DNA of 63,245 nt from contig JAISCZ010000071.1 of NCBI GenBank assembly GCA_031265205.1, positions 1-63,245 of the forward strand. Direction: 5' to 3'. A program made the position numbers and the translations under genes. This document shows, one piece after another, positions 9,351 to 17,327 of the stretch (position 1 is its first letter; each line of letters begins with the position of its first letter). A model generated the notes under the pieces. The model was not told the DNA's origin and ran no database searches. It saw nothing but the letters and a program-made list of their open reading frames with translations. This DNA is from Deltaproteobacteria bacterium (GTDB lineage: Bacteria > Desulfobacterota > Desulfarculia > Adiutricales > Adiutricaceae).

Positions 9351-11000
9351 ATGCAAGCGGAATCCCTTTTCAGCGAAAAAAGCGTCATTTACACTCCCAC
9401 CAAGGTCGCCCAGCTGGCCCAGAGCTGTTTTGACGAGCGCTTCGGCGCTATCCGCGTGGAAGGCGAGATCTCGGGGGCCTCGCGCTCTCCCTTGGGGCAC
9501 GTCTACTTTCAGCTCAAAGATCAGAAGAGCAACCTCAAGGCCGTCATTTGGCGCTCGAACGCCGCCAAGTTCGATTCCCTCATCCGGAACGGCTTAACGG
9601 TGCTGGCCCACGGCGCCCTCGCCGTCTACGGCCCCCGAAGCGAATACCAGCTCATCGTCAGGCGCGTGGAGCCCCGCGGGGAAGGGGCCCTCAGGCTCGC
9701 CTACGAGCGGCTCCGCGCGCGCCTCCACGCGGAAGGCCTCTTTAGCGAGTTCCGCAAAAGGCCGCTCCCTTCCTGGCCGCGCCGGGTGGCCTTAATCACT
9801 TCCCCCAAGGGCGCCGCGGTGGAGGATTTTTTGAAGACCGCCCTTGGCCGCTTTCCCCAAGCTGGCGTGAGCCTATACCCCACCCGCACCCAGGGGGAAG
9901 GGGCCGCGGCGGAAATGGTCGCGGCCATCGAGGCCATCAACGGCTGGGGCGGCTTTGACCTGATTGTCCTCACCCGGGGCGGCGGCAGCCTGGAAGACCT
10001 CTGGGCCTATAACGAGGAGGCCTTGGTCCGGGCGGTCGCCGCCTCCCGCGTCCCCGTGTTGGCCGCCATCGGGCACTCGACCGACCTCTCCTTGACGGAG
10101 ATGGCCGCCGACCACAAGGCCATAACCCCCACGGCCGCGGCCGAAAAGGTCTTTCCCAACGCGCGGGAAATCCTCGCGGGCCTTACGCTCTCCCGGGAGC
10201 GCCTGGAGCGGGCCATAACCCAGCGCCTCCGCCGGGAAGGCGATAAGCTCGCGAATCTCCGGGCCGCGCTCCCCGCGCTCCTCGAGCGGAGGCTCCTCGC
10301 CGCGGGCGCCCAATGGGATCAGCTCCTGGAAGCTCTCGGCCGCTCCGTCAGGCTCTTTTTGGCCCAGAAGCGCCACGCCCTGGACCACGCCGCGGCCAGG
10401 CTCGCGCTCCTTTCCCCCCGCGCCCAGCTCGCGCGCCAGAGGCTCGCCCGCGAGGCCCTCGCCGAGCGCCTGGAGCGGGCCTTCCGCGAGCGCCTGCGCC
10501 GGGAAGGCGAAATTCTCCGCTCCCTCCGGGCCCAACTCCCCGCGCGCCTCGAATTGAGGCTTCTCGCCGCGAGCGTCCAGGTGGGTCAAGCGCGGGAGGG
10601 CCTCGCGCGCTCCCTCAAGCTCTTTTTAGTCACCATCCGCGCCTCCTTGAAGGCCCCCGTGGAAAAGCTCGCCGTCCTCTCCCCCGCCAAACGCCTCGCC
10701 GAGCGCCGGGACGAGCTTTCCGGCTTAAGGGAACGCCTGCGCGCCTTGGGGGGACGCCTTCTGGAGCGCCGCCGCCTGGAACTCAGCCACGCCATGGAAC
10801 GTTTGCGCATAATTTCCCCGCTCGGCGTGCTGACGCGGGGCTACGGGGTGGCCACCGACATGAGCGGCAAAGTTATCAAATCTTCCCAAGATATCGCGGT
10901 GGGGGACCCCTTCCGGCTTCGCCTCGGAAAAGGGGTTTTGTCGGCGGTGGTAACCGCCGCCGAGGGCCCGCCCAAACGCAAAAAAAAACGCAATGATTAG
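9351..11000 (+). CDS. xseA: Exodeoxyribonuclease VII large subunit
   Basis: About 549 residues. The N-terminal OB-fold (VEGEISGASRSPLGHVYFQL) is followed by the catalytic domain with VALITSPKGAAVEDF, RGGGSLEDLW and AIGHSTDLSL...ITPTAAAE. It degrades single-stranded DNA together with XseB. The central coiled coil is extended by three degenerate internal repeats (LRREGxxLxxLRAxLPAxLExRLLAA pattern), making it longer than the ~456-residue E. coli enzyme. The motif usually written GHExD reads GHSTD here. The C-terminus has the usual LxRGYGVA segment. I chose ATG 9351; TTG 9345 is also open. No xseB is recognisable nearby. Confidence 0.92.
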   Translation: MQAESLFSEKSVIYTPTKVAQLAQSCFDERFGAIRVEGEISGASRSPLGHVYFQLKDQKSNLKAVIWRSNAAKFDSLIRNGLTVLAHGALAVYGPRSEYQLIVRRVEPRGEGALRLAYERLRARLHAEGLFSEFRKRPLPSWPRRVALITSPKGAAVEDFLKTALGRFPQAGVSLYPTRTQGEGAAAEMVAAIEAINGWGGFDLIVLTRGGGSLEDLWAYNEEALVRAVAASRVPVLAAIGHSTDLSLTEMAADHKAITPTAAAEKVFPNAREILAGLTLSRERLERAITQRLRREGDKLANLRAALPALLERRLLAAGAQWDQLLEALGRSVRLFLAQKRHALDHAAARLALLSPRAQLARQRLAREALAERLERAFRERLRREGEILRSLRAQLPARLELRLLAASVQVGQAREGLARSLKLFLVTIRASLKAPVEKLAVLSPAKRLAERRDELSGLRERLRALGGRLLERRRLELSHAMERLRIISPLGVLTRGYGVATDMSGKVIKSSQDIAVGDPFRLRLGKGVLSAVVTAAEGPPKRKKKRND

Positions 11001-11091
11001 GCATGCTTAACGGTGGCAGGCGGGCTTCCGGGGACCTCGCGCGCCCCCCTTCCCTCCCCAGGCCCCCTAAATTTTTTTTACTTGTAACTAC

Positions 11092-11132
11092 GCCGCTTTA
11101 GGGGTCAAAATGACCCCCGCGGCCTTTTTTTT
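11092..11132 (+). terminator. Terminator after xseA
   Basis: Nested stem: outer GCCGC/GCGGC and inner GGGGTCA-AAA-TGACCCC, followed by a T8 run. Good rho-independent form on the plus strand. Confidence 0.8.
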
Positions 11133-11387
11133 AAAATTTTAAGATATTAGGAGGATATGGGCGTTTCGCGGAGCTGTTCAAAAAAATTTCCCCCTCCCCG
11201 GCCTTTCTCAATAAGCGGGGCTCTTGGCCCCAAACAAAGCCCCGTTTGCCTTCCGCCCCTTCAATTGAAATAAAGGCCTCAAGCCTCCGCGCGCGCGAAT
11301 ATTAAGTAAATAGACTAAGTTATCGCGGCGAGCGCCTTTTTCCGGAAACCTTTTGGACTTCCGGGGCTTGGCTTCCCGTTTAGCCGC

Positions 11388-11424
11388 TTGTCAAAAGATT
11401 TTAAATCTTATATTTTGTGGATGA
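11388..11424 (+). promoter_or_regulatory. Candidate dnaA promoter with overlapping DnaA-box-like site
   Basis: TTGTCA (11388-11393), 17-bp spacer, TATTTT (11411-11416). Directly after the -10 is TGTGGATGA (11416-11424), the complement of TCATCCACA, which differs from the TTATCCACA box at one base. Such an arrangement would fit DnaA autorepression. It would give a leader of about 370 nt. Basis is consensus matching only. Confidence 0.4.
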
Positions 11425-11791
11425 CTTAAACGGAAAAGGCTCAAACGGGATTTCCCCAAGCCCCCGTATTCCTCTTTCAGAGACACCCCCCTCAATCCTT
11501 ATCTTGGTTTGGCGCGGCGACCGCCCGCGAAGGGTTTTTTTGTCTTTTTTTTCTTCGCGGAAGGCCCTGGCCCCCTAGCCAGCTCCTTTTTTTTGAAAAA
11601 GACCTCCGTCGGCGTCCCTTAAATGCCGTTAAGGGAGTCCCCGCCGCCCTTAAAAGCTCGCCGGAGCCCCCCTGGGGCCCCCTTGGCGCGCCGCGCCTTT
11701 GGCGCCCGCGCCGGAGCGGGGCTTTTTCGTCATTTCGCGTTTTATTTCCGCTCTTTTATCCGAAAGCTTTCATATCTTTAGGTAATTAATC

Positions 11792-13192
11792 ATGCAAGAG
11801 CTAGCCAAAATTTGGCCCGACGCCAAAAAGGCCCTAGCCGACAACCTTTCTCCGGAAACCAGCCAAACTTGGATCGAGCCCCTGGGAATCAAGTGGGTCG
11901 ACCAAACGCGGCTGGAAATTGTTTCCCCCAACGAGTTCTTTCTCAAATACGTCCTCAACCATTATAAAAACGACATCGAGCGGGCGGTGCTCGCCATCTG
12001 CCAGGAACGGGGCTTTACCGACGTTTCCTTAAGCTTTACCCACGCGCGCGGCCTTCTCGCCAGGGGGCGCCTTATGGATTCCCCGGACGGCCACCGCTCC
12101 CCCTTTCCCTGGACCGAGAATTCCGACGAGGTCTGGAACGAAATCCAACGCCACAAGCTGCTCCAGGGGGCCTTTAGGTTTAACCCCCATTTCACTTTTG
12201 AGAACTTCGTGGTGGGCGGCGCCAATTCCTTCGCCTACAGCGCGGCCCAGGCCTTTTCCCGCGACGACAAGCTGGGGACCAATATCCTCTTCCTCACCTC
12301 CGGCCACGGGCTCGGAAAAAGCCACCTCAGCCAGGCCCTGGGGAAAGCCTTAGTCGAGAACCAACCCGCCCGGGGCATCATCTACCTGACGGCGGAAGAT
12401 TTCACCAATGAAATGACCAAGGCCCTCCAGGAAAAAAGCATGGAAGACTTCAAGCGGCGCTTCCGCGCGGGCTGCGATTTTCTGATGCTGGAGGAAGTGA
12501 CCTTTTTCAGCGGCAAAATCAAGATCCAGGACGAGTTGGTCTTCACGCTCGATTACCTCCTCAACCAAGGCAAGAAGATCGTCCTCACCTCCACCGTGGA
12601 GCCCAAGAGCATCCCCCACCTGGGCCAGTCTTTAAAGTCCCGCTTTTACTCAAGCCTGGTTACCCCCATCGGGGAGCCGGACTTCGACACCCGCATCAAG
12701 ATCCTCTCCCGCAAATGCAAGCTGGAGGGCCTAAGCCTCAGCCGCAAGGTCCTGGAGACCATCGCCGCGAGCGTCACCTCGGACGTGCGCCTCCTCGAGG
12801 CCGCCGTCACCACCATCGCCGCCCGAGCCCGCCTCCAGGGGAAACCGCCGGACCTGAGCCTCGCCCGGGAATGCCTGGGCGCCATCGCCAACTCCGACGA
12901 GGAAGGCGTGACCTTAAACGGCGTCCTCAAGTACGTCTGCCGCGCCTTTAAGATCGAGCCCGCCGAGATCCAATCCTCCAGCCGGGTCAAGAAACTCAAC
13001 GAGGCCCGTAAAATCGGCATCTACCTCTGCCGGGTGCTCACGAGCCGCAATCTGGAGGATATCGGCCAAACCTTCGGCCGCCGGCACTCCTCCGCGCTCT
13101 ACAACATCAACCAGCTGGAAAGGGAAATGAAGGCCGACTCCCGGGTCAAGCAGCGCGTGGAATATTACATCGGCGAAGTCTCCAACCAATAG
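11792..13192 (+). CDS. dnaA: Chromosomal replication initiator DnaA, divergent
   Basis: 466 residues with the full DnaA order. Domain I spans about 1-80 (KALADNLSPETSQTWIEPL). A linker follows, then FTFENFVVGGANSFAY and the AAA+ domain with Walker A GHGLGKSH (171-178). Walker B is FLMLEEV, where E. coli-type proteins read LLIDDI. A sensor region with LKSRF comes next. The C-terminal DNA-binding domain has RVKKLNEARKIGIYL and GQTFGRRHSSALYNI, where GRDHTTVLHA is usual. The overall style (LxLEDV-type Walker B, LSQALGKAL) resembles DnaA of Desulfovibrio-like bacteria as I remember it. It binds DnaA boxes and opens the origin. The acidic swap in Walker B and Arg in place of Asp in the recognition motif suggest altered ATP handling or box preference. 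A terminator follows. Confidence 0.88.
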   Translation: MQELAKIWPDAKKALADNLSPETSQTWIEPLGIKWVDQTRLEIVSPNEFFLKYVLNHYKNDIERAVLAICQERGFTDVSLSFTHARGLLARGRLMDSPDGHRSPFPWTENSDEVWNEIQRHKLLQGAFRFNPHFTFENFVVGGANSFAYSAAQAFSRDDKLGTNILFLTSGHGLGKSHLSQALGKALVENQPARGIIYLTAEDFTNEMTKALQEKSMEDFKRRFRAGCDFLMLEEVTFFSGKIKIQDELVFTLDYLLNQGKKIVLTSTVEPKSIPHLGQSLKSRFYSSLVTPIGEPDFDTRIKILSRKCKLEGLSLSRKVLETIAASVTSDVRLLEAAVTTIAARARLQGKPPDLSLARECLGAIANSDEEGVTLNGVLKYVCRAFKIEPAEIQSSSRVKKLNEARKIGIYLCRVLTSRNLEDIGQTFGRRHSSALYNINQLEREMKADSRVKQRVEYYIGEVSNQ

Positions 13193-13226
13193 CCCCGCGC
13201 CCTCCCGCGCCTCCCTTTTTCCCCTC

Positions 13227-13249
13227 CTCCCTTAAAGGGGAGCCTTTTT
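13227..13249 (+). terminator. Probable terminator after dnaA
   Basis: CTCCC-TTAAAG-GGGAG stem followed by CC and T5. Short but well formed, 35 nt past the dnaA stop. Confidence 0.6.
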
Positions 13250-13292
13250 CCCGCCCCGGCCAGATCCGCCGGGAGAATCCGCCCCAACGCCC

Positions 13293-14378
13293 ATGGCCGC
13301 GCCCATTCCCCAGTATATTTTGGACCTCTCCCCCTACGTCCCCGGCAAGCTCATATCCGAAGTCATGGCTGAAATGGGCCTTTCCAGCGTCATCAAGCTG
13401 GGATCCAACGAAAATAACCTGGGGCCATCCCCCAAGGCCCTGGAGGCCATGCGCGCCGAATTTGACGGGCTCGCGCGCTACGGCGACGCTTTCGCCGTCG
13501 CGCTCAAAAATAAGATAGCGCGCAAATTCAATCTCCCCGCCGCGAACGTCGTCTGCGGCAACGGCTCCTCGGAATTTATCCTCCTCCTCTGCCACGCCCT
13601 CTTGGGCCCCGGCCTGGAGGCCGTCATGTCCCGGCCCAGCTTCACCCTTTACGCCAAGTGCGCCCTGGCGACGGGCGCCAAGGCGACGGAGATCCCCTTA
13701 AAAGAGCTGGGCCACGATCTGCCCCGCCTCCTTGGGGCGATTGGACCCCAAACGAGGATCGTCTTTTTGGACAACCCCTTAAACCCCACGGGCGCTTTTC
13801 TGCCCCGCGAGGAGTTGGAGGCTTTTAGCGGTTCCCTCCCGGAGGGGGTCCTCCTGGCCCTCGACGAGGCCTACGCCGATTACGCGCGCGCGCCCCGCCC
13901 GGATTACGCGCGGCTCCTCCAGGGCGGCCGCGTCGTTATTTTAAGGACCTTTTCCAAACTGTACGGGCTCGCGGGGGTCCGGGTCGCCTACGCCCTCATG
14001 GACGACTCTCTCGCCGCCGCGCTCAATAAAATCCGCCAGCCCTTTAACCTCAACAACTTCGCGCAAGCGGGCGCCATCGCGGCTTTGGACGACGAGGAAC
14101 ACGAGCGCGCGACCTTGGCCATGAACGCGGAAGGCGTCGCCTTTTACGAAAAGAGCCTTCCCCCCTTAGGCCTTAAGACCTATCCCACCCAAGCCAATTT
14201 CATTATGGCGGACAGCGGCCCCCTGGACGCGGAAACCCTCGTGGCGAGACTTTTCCGGGAAGGAATTATCGTCCGCTCGCTGAAATCCTTTGGCCTCAAC
14301 GACAAAATCCGCGTAACCGTCGGCCTGCCGCGCGAAAACGCCGCCCTTTTAGACTCTCTCCCGCGCGCTCTCGCTTAA
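13293..14378 (+). CDS. hisC: Histidinol-phosphate aminotransferase
   Basis: 361 residues, the usual length. PLP-dependent fold type I: KLGSNENNLGPSP near the N-terminus, the NPLNPTGAF loop, LALDEAYADYA, and the PLP lysine in RTFSKLYGLAGVRVAYA, with an Arg (IRVTVGLPREN) near the C-terminus. It converts imidazole-acetol phosphate and glutamate to histidinol phosphate in histidine synthesis. Some relatives act on aromatic amino acids. No other his gene is next to it. It follows dnaA by 100 bp with a terminator between. ATG start after GGGAGAA at some distance. Confidence 0.88.
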   Translation: MAAPIPQYILDLSPYVPGKLISEVMAEMGLSSVIKLGSNENNLGPSPKALEAMRAEFDGLARYGDAFAVALKNKIARKFNLPAANVVCGNGSSEFILLLCHALLGPGLEAVMSRPSFTLYAKCALATGAKATEIPLKELGHDLPRLLGAIGPQTRIVFLDNPLNPTGAFLPREELEAFSGSLPEGVLLALDEAYADYARAPRPDYARLLQGGRVVILRTFSKLYGLAGVRVAYALMDDSLAAALNKIRQPFNLNNFAQAGAIAALDDEEHERATLAMNAEGVAFYEKSLPPLGLKTYPTQANFIMADSGPLDAETLVARLFREGIIVRSLKSFGLNDKIRVTVGLPRENAALLDSLPRALA

Positions 14379-14571
14379 AATAGCGCGCGGCGACGCGGGC
14401 GGAAACGCGCGGAAATATTCGCGTCGCTAGGGGAGCGATAAATTTAAGGGGGCCCTCAAGCTTGAGCCAAAAGGGAGGCGCCGCGCGGGCCAGAAGCCTT
14501 AAGGAAAAAATCTTCGCGCCCCGCGCGCCCGCGAAGGCCTGGGCGGGGAATCGTCCCGCCGCCTTAATTTC

Positions 14572-15015
14572 TTAACTGAGGATCTTGACGCCCTTCAGCG
14601 CTCTTTCGAGAATTTGGCGGGCCTTGGCGAAAAAAAGATCCGCGTAAACGTGAATTTTATATTCGTCCCCAAAATTGTAGTCAAAATAAACGCTGTCGAT
14701 TTCGTCGGAGACGAGTTCGCGGAAAAAAGCGGTCAAGCGCGCCTGAATGGCGAAAAAATCAATTTTATTCTGCAGGGCCGGGCCGATGGAGAAATGAAAA
14801 TTGTATTCCTGGCCCTCAAAATACGCCAAGAAAAGAAGAGCGCTGTTGAGCCCCACGTATGTCCGCTCGAGGGATTTGGCCACGGAACTGATCTCTTCCA
14901 TAAAATTGGCGCGGACCACGGCCTCCACGTAATTGACGCCGTGGAACTTTTCCGCCAGCGAGGCGATCTCGACCATCTCGGCGCTGACGTGATAAATCCT
15001 GTGAATCGTGGACAT
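14572..15015 (-). CDS. Uncharacterised 147-residue protein
   Basis: I do not recognise a family. I chose ATG 15015 (MSTIHRIYHV), preceded by CTCCAAGG. The longer open frame upstream is Arg-rich and looks like a chance extension. The protein is acidic/aromatic and helical in appearance, with GVNYVEAVVRANFMEEI, EGQEYNFHFSIGPALQ, and DEIDSVYFDYNFGDEYKIHV followed by a basic amphipathic C-terminal helix. No signal peptide or membrane segment, so probably cytosolic. It converges on hisC and stands alone. Confidence 0.7.
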   Translation of the reverse strand: MSTIHRIYHVSAEMVEIASLAEKFHGVNYVEAVVRANFMEEISSVAKSLERTYVGLNSALLFLAYFEGQEYNFHFSIGPALQNKIDFFAIQARLTAFFRELVSDEIDSVYFDYNFGDEYKIHVYADLFFAKARQILERALKGVKILS

Positions 15016-15542
15016 CCTTGGAGTTCCCTCAAAATTAAGAAGGGCGAAAAAAACGGCGCGCGCGAAAAAGCGCGGGGCCAAAGGGATCCCCTCGCGCGAC
15101 GAGGGCTGGCGACGCGCCTCCTTTTCCCCGGCGCGCGACCCTTGGCCATTTAAGCAAAGAGAGTCTCCCTTGTCAAAGCGTTCCCGCCCGCGCGCGGCGC
15201 GGGCCTTGGGCGCCCTTCCGGCGCGCGGCGTCACTCAGGCGGGCGCGCGGGGCGCGCGGCGATTTTCGCGCGCTCGCGGCTGACTCCGTCCCTTCGCGCG
15301 GACGGCGCGCGGCGACCCGCCCTTTTTTTAAGACGCGCCGCGAGGCGCGAAGGTAGAGCCGCCGCCGGAGAGCGTCGCTTCCGCGCGCGGGCCCAATGCC
15401 CCATAGCCCCGCGCTCGCCTCCAAGGCCTCCAGGCTTAAGGGAAAAGGGAGCGGGCGGCGGCCCTCGCGGGCCAAGCTTGGCTTAGATTCGCTTTAGCGC
15501 CGCGCGAAGGCCCGGCCTCGCGCGGGACAAGCCTTTAAGGGC
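15016..15542. other. Gene-free stretch
   Basis: 527 bp of GC-rich DNA with many GCGCGCG words. No motif, repeat or credible frame seen. Confidence 0.5.
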
Positions 15543-16421
15543 TCAGAGCGGCCCGTCCGCGCCCGCTCCGCCCGCGCGGTCGCGCAAGGGGAGGACGTAA
15601 CGCCTTAAGAGATCCTTCCACCTGCCGGTCCACGCCTGATAGTGATCCGAGTCCACCTCCACCCGCGTCAGGGAGGCGAAGGCCGTCTTGGCGGCGTAGA
15701 CCGCCGACATCTCGGGGGGAATGATCCTGTCTTTGGCCCCGTAAAAATGAATCTGGGGAAGGCCCTTGATTTTAAAACTCTCCGCGGCGGGGTTTAAGGA
15801 GCCCGCCAGGGGCCGGTAACCCCGGGTGGATACCCACCAGTCGGTGTCCAAAAGCCCCGCGACGGTTACCAAAGTCCTGACGTCGTCGCGCTTTTCCGCG
15901 AGCAAGGCCGCGAGGCCACCGCCCCCGGAATAGCCCAACAAATGGATGGGGCCCACGGTCCCCACCAGCTCCTTGGCCTTGTCAATGGCGTGGGAGGCCG
16001 CCTCCACCACCTCGGGGGCGAGTCTCCGATCGCTCCAAAAAGCGCGGTACTGACTCGTGGCGTAGGCCGGGGAATACTGGCCCACCCGCGCGAGGTAGAG
16101 CACGTTGGGGGCCGGATCCTGGAGGGCGAGATCTAAGGACTGGGGGGCGCGGGGAGTGGGATCGGAGGAGGGTCTTCCCCCCACGATGGCCCGCCCGTCG
16201 CCTTCCAGATACACGACCAGGGGCTCCCCGGGGCGTTGGGATTTTAAAAGGCCCGCCAGATGAAAGGGCGGGGCCGGCAAATCCACGGGGACGTAACCCT
16301 GGGGCCCGCTTTTGGCGACCACCCGCCGCCAGAGATCCTGGGCGTTGGGGGCGCAGCCGCATAAAAGAAGTCCCCACGCGAGCAGGGCCAATCCAAGAAG
16401 AGGGGAGAAAATACGCCGCAT
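15543..16421 (-). CDS. Lipoprotein with alpha/beta-hydrolase fold
   Basis: 292 residues. The signal peptide ends in the lipobox LCGC (cysteine at about residue 23), so the mature protein is probably lipid-anchored. The hydrolase core shows the nucleophile elbow GYSGGGG (about residue 165), an acid in GAKDRIIP and a histidine in DSDHYQAW, a complete Ser-Asp-His triad. The oxyanion region may be VYLEGDGRA. Substrate unknown; an envelope esterase or lipase-like role is plausible. The next upstream gene in the same direction is proC, about 100 bp away. Confidence 0.8.
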   Translation of the reverse strand: MRRIFSPLLGLALLAWGLLLCGCAPNAQDLWRRVVAKSGPQGYVPVDLPAPPFHLAGLLKSQRPGEPLVVYLEGDGRAIVGGRPSSDPTPRAPQSLDLALQDPAPNVLYLARVGQYSPAYATSQYRAFWSDRRLAPEVVEAASHAIDKAKELVGTVGPIHLLGYSGGGGLAALLAEKRDDVRTLVTVAGLLDTDWWVSTRGYRPLAGSLNPAAESFKIKGLPQIHFYGAKDRIIPPEMSAVYAAKTAFASLTRVEVDSDHYQAWTGRWKDLLRRYVLPLRDRAGGAGADGPL

Positions 16422-16523
16422 AATATGGGTCAGCCTGAGGGCAAAGCTTTCGTCCCAAAGGGAGCGAGGCGAAAGCCTTGGCGCTTGAGTGAAAAGAGAG
16501 CGCGCGGCGCGCGGGCTTTGCCC

Positions 16524-17327
16524 TTAGGAAAGGGCTTTCCCCTTGAGGGTCGCCCGCGCGAGGGCCTCGTGGAAAAGCGCGGTGAGCTTTCCCTCTTCCA
16601 GGGCCAGAAGCCCCTCGGCCGTGGTTCCCCCCGGGGAAGACACCTGATCGCGCAATTCCGCCAAAGAGGCGCCCGGGCGCGCGAGGGCCGTGGCGGCCGC
16701 CCCCTCAGAGGTCTTGAGGACCAGTTGGCGGGCCACGTCCCAGGGGATCCCTAAACGCGCCGCTCCCCGAACCATAGCCTCCATGACCAGAAAAAAATAG
16801 GCCGGCCCCGACCCGCTGACCGCGGAGCCCTCGTTGAAGAGGTTTTCGGGCAAATCGACGACCTCCCCCACGGCCTGGAAGATCTTGCGGACGTTGGCCA
16901 AATCTTCCGGGTTGGCGCCTTTGCGGGAAGTCATGAGGGTCAGGCCCTTCCCCACCAGGGCGGGGAGATTGGGAACGACCCGCGCGAGGGTGGAGTCCTC
17001 GGGGACGTACTCCCCGAGGACGCTTAAGGTCACCCCCGCGGCGATGGAAATAACCAAGCGCTCGCCCAGGAGATCCTTAATCTCGCCCAGCGCGCCGCGG
17101 ACCTGATGGGGCTTGACGGCGATGACGATAATAGGGGCCTTTAAGGCGAGCTCGCGGTTGTCCGCGACGGCCTTAAAGCCACGCTTCTCCTGGATCTTGG
17201 CCAAAGGTCCGCGGGCGACGTCGCTGGCCAGCTGCTTTTTGTAAGGGACCAGGCCGCTTTGGTCCAGGCCTTCGGAAATGGCCTGGGCCATGCGGCCATA
17301 GCCCAAAAAACCGACTACCGCTGGCAT
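16524..17327 (-). CDS. proC: Pyrroline-5-carboxylate reductase
   Basis: 267 residues, normal length. The N-terminal Rossmann motif is VGFLGYGRMAQAI, followed by VIAVKPHQV. The P5CR signature region is SGSGPAYFFLVMEAM, with a C-terminal SSPGGTTAEGL. It reduces 1-pyrroline-5-carboxylate to proline with NAD(P)H. The ATG overlaps the stop of pta by one base (TAATG), so translation is coupled to pta. Confidence 0.92.
   Translation of the reverse strand: MPAVVGFLGYGRMAQAISEGLDQSGLVPYKKQLASDVARGPLAKIQEKRGFKAVADNRELALKAPIIVIAVKPHQVRGALGEIKDLLGERLVISIAAGVTLSVLGEYVPEDSTLARVVPNLPALVGKGLTLMTSRKGANPEDLANVRKIFQAVGEVVDLPENLFNEGSAVSGSGPAYFFLVMEAMVRGAARLGIPWDVARQLVLKTSEGAAATALARPGASLAELRDQVSSPGGTTAEGLLALEEGKLTALFHEALARATLKGKALS

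Larger units (their letters stand above)
11001..11791. other. Intergenic region upstream of dnaA
   Basis: 790 bp with no gene. It holds the xseA terminator (11092-11132) and a good promoter with an overlapping DnaA-box-like site (11388-11424). I see one box-like word only, so I do not call an origin here. Confidence 0.5.

Noticed and set aside
11001-11791. Replication origin upstream of dnaA
   Set aside because: Only one box-like word and a modest AT content; no cluster of DnaA boxes. dnaA in this lineage may not sit next to oriC. A GC-skew plot of the whole chromosome would decide.
15016-15234. Longer start for the 147-residue protein
   Set aside because: The extension is basic low-complexity text, and CTCCAAGG directly precedes ATG 15015.
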